Of a stretch of 7,447 nucleotides of DNA, positions 6,404 through 7,447 are shown one piece after another (the first letter of the stretch is position 1; each line of letters opens with the position of its first letter). The translations under genes were made by a program, and so were the position numbers. The notes under the pieces were generated by a model that saw nothing but the letters and a program-made list of their open reading frames with translations, was not told where the DNA came from and ran no database searches. The DNA is from Candidatus Dormiibacterota bacterium (GTDB taxonomy: Bacteria > Chloroflexota > Dormibacteria > Aeolococcales > Aeolococcaceae): the NCBI GenBank assembly GCA_019236085.1, contig JAFAJR010000233.1, positions 1 to 7,447 on the forward strand, written 5' to 3'.

Positions 6404-6850
6404 ATGCGCCGAGTCCGCCGGGCGCTCGAAGGGACGCTCATCGCAGGGTTCATCGGCATGGTGGCTGCATGCGGCAGCACCACGCAAATTCCCCAGGCAC
6501 CGGTCACGGGGCCGCTGTCCGCGTCGCCGCTTGCTGTGAACACCACCGGGAACGCCGCAGCTTCGATCGACCCGCGCTCGGTCACCTTCGGCATCGACGG
6601 CAGCGGCTCGCTGGTGGCGCACCTCACGATCACGTCGGGAGCGGCGAACAACGAGACCGTGACCATCCGCGGTTCACTCCTGGACGACACCGGCAAACCC
6701 ATCGGCGATGTGACCGGGGGCGCCATCAACCTCAACCCGGGCACCTCCCAGGACGTGGAGCTGACGGGTCCCGCGCCCAACGGGACGATCGTCTCGGTGA
6801 CCTTCGAGGTCAGCACCCAGCCGTCGCCCACGGCGACGGCGAAGGTCTGA
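6404..6850 (+). CDS. Small secreted lipoprotein, possible FxLYD-like beta-sandwich
   Basis: The 148-residue product has a type II (lipoprotein) signal peptide: Arg-rich MRRVRRALEG, a hydrophobic stretch (11-22) and the lipobox VAAC with C23 as the predicted lipidated residue. It should be anchored to the outer face of the cytoplasmic membrane. A Ser/Thr/Pro/Ala linker (about 24-55) leads to a predicted all-beta domain (about 57-137). Within it, TVTIRGSLLDDTGKPIGD (78-95), INLNPGTSQDVEL (100-112) and VSVTFEV (122-128) resemble the strand pattern of FxLYD-type domains, a weak match. I chose ATG 6404 because it places the signal peptide at the N-terminus; the frame extends to TTG/ATG codons upstream, but these would precede the signal awkwardly. 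There is no Shine-Dalgarno site. A TACCAT (6387-6392) could be a -10, giving a very short leader. The stop is 3 bp from the convergent guanylyltransferase stop. The function is unknown. Confidence 0.82.
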   Translation: MRRVRRALEGTLIAGFIGMVAACGSTTQIPQAPVTGPLSASPLAVNTTGNAAASIDPRSVTFGIDGSGSLVAHLTITSGAANNETVTIRGSLLDDTGKPIGDVTGGAINLNPGTSQDVELTGPAPNGTIVSVTFEVSTQPSPTATAKV

Positions 6851-6853
6851 GGG

Positions 6854-7447
6854 CTACCGCTCCCGCAGCCTCTCCACCACCTCGCGGACGCGCTGAGACC
6901 CGGCCCGGGGCACAACCAGGAGGGCGTCGGGTGTGTCCACCACCACCAGGTCTGCCACGTCGACCAGGGCCACGGTTCTCCCGCTGCGAGAGAGGACCTC
7001 GTTGCCCGTCGCATCGAGCAGCACGGCATCTCCATCCACGACGTTGCCCTGGTCGTCGCCCGCTCCCTCGGCGAGCTTGGCCTCGTAGAGGTCCTGCCAG
7101 GAACCGACGTCGGACCAGGCGAACGACGCCTCAACCACCACCAGCGGTGCTCCCCGCTCCAGCAGCAGCGGCTCGACGGGCTGGACCGGGATGGCGGCGT
7201 AGGCTGACGCCGCAGCGGCGCCATCGCCCCGCCCGACGGCCTCCGCGGTGCGCTCCACCCCGTCGCGGACGGCGGGGTCCGCCCGCTCCAGCTCATCGAG
7301 GAACAGCGAGGCCGGCCAGGCAAAGAGGCCGAGGTTCCACAGGTGTCTGCCTCCACTGACGAAGGCCTCCGCCATGTCCTTGGGCGGCTTCTCGCGGAAG
7401 CTTCCTGCACGGAAGGCTGGCAGCGCCTGCGCATTCGCCGTCTGCGC
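6854..7447 (-). CDS. manC: Mannose-1-phosphate guanylyltransferase, C-terminal part (5' end outside window)
   Basis: The frame is open to the window edge and 197 C-terminal residues are visible. The enzyme makes GDP-mannose from mannose-1-P and GTP. Counting from the edge, FREKPPKDMAEAFVSGG (17-33) and HLWNLGLFAW (35-44) are the mid-protein EKP and WNxGxF motifs of the family. FAWSDVGSWQDLYE (109-122) is its most diagnostic motif. The remainder (GNVVDGDAVLLDATGNEVL and the final VREVVERLRER) is the usual C-terminal beta region. The protein ends there with a TAG and has no cupin domain, so it is the short form, unlike AlgA-type bifunctional enzymes. The SIDYxxxE motif usual before SDVGSW reads PVEPLLLER (91-99) here, a divergence that may affect specificity. 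An ATG at 7375 is internal, not the start. A related sugar-1-P nucleotidyltransferase specificity is possible. Confidence 0.9.
   Translation of the reverse strand, partial: AQTANAQALPAFRAGSFREKPPKDMAEAFVSGGRHLWNLGLFAWPASLFLDELERADPAVRDGVERTAEAVGRGDGAAAASAYAAIPVQPVEPLLLERGAPLVVVEASFAWSDVGSWQDLYEAKLAEGAGDDQGNVVDGDAVLLDATGNEVLSRSGRTVALVDVADLVVVDTPDALLVVPRAGSQRVREVVERLRER

Noticed and set aside
6193..7434. 413-codon - strand open frame covering the mutase 5' end, the lipoprotein and the guanylyltransferase.
   Set aside because: It is out of phase with both - strand genes and antisense to the lipoprotein gene. Its Ser/Arg/Trp/Pro-rich translation has no recognisable domain.

Overview
The window is GC-rich (roughly two thirds G+C), gene-dense chromosomal DNA. 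It has frequent GTG starts, stop/start overlaps of 1-4 nt and very short gaps. Gene content, codon use and the weak or absent Shine-Dalgarno sites at some genes suggest a high-GC, possibly soil-dwelling bacterium of the Actinomycetota or Chloroflexota/Dormibacterota type. That placement is an inference from style, since no marker gene is present. I see no mobile element, CRISPR array, tRNA or rRNA.

Left part (1-2749, + strand): the distal half of a branched-chain amino acid (Liv/HAAT-type) ABC importer operon. It encodes the permease LivM (frame open to the window edge) and the two ATPases LivG and LivF, joined by a 1-nt and a 4-nt overlap. LivH and the substrate-binding protein are not in the window and probably lie upstream. 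A 118-nt gap then leads to a soluble GGDEF diguanylate cyclase (to 3596) with an intact active-site motif and a product-inhibition site.

Middle and right part (3586-6328, - strand): a three-gene unit, read right to left. It encodes a phosphohexomutase (PMM/PGM family), a stand-alone cupin of the mannose-6-phosphate isomerase type (4-nt overlap with the mutase), and an unrecognised polytopic membrane protein. The membrane protein's 3' end overlaps the cyclase gene tail to tail by 11 bp. Farther right, also on the - strand, is the C-terminal part of a mannose-1-phosphate guanylyltransferase (6854 to the window edge). Isomerase-type cupin, mutase and guanylyltransferase together make a plausible fructose-6-P to mannose-6-P to mannose-1-P to GDP-mannose route. 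A small + strand lipoprotein gene (6404-6850) sits between the guanylyltransferase and mutase genes. It shares a 75-bp divergent control region with the mutase.

Most of the content is ordinary metabolism and transport. The points most worth a second look are a tight cluster of three DnaA-box-like sequences at 4433-4465, a possible leaderless promoter at the mutase start, a 10-bp palindrome between the divergent mutase and lipoprotein genes, the split of the guanylyltransferase and cupin functions, and the unassigned membrane protein. I did not find convincing evidence for a new multi-gene system.
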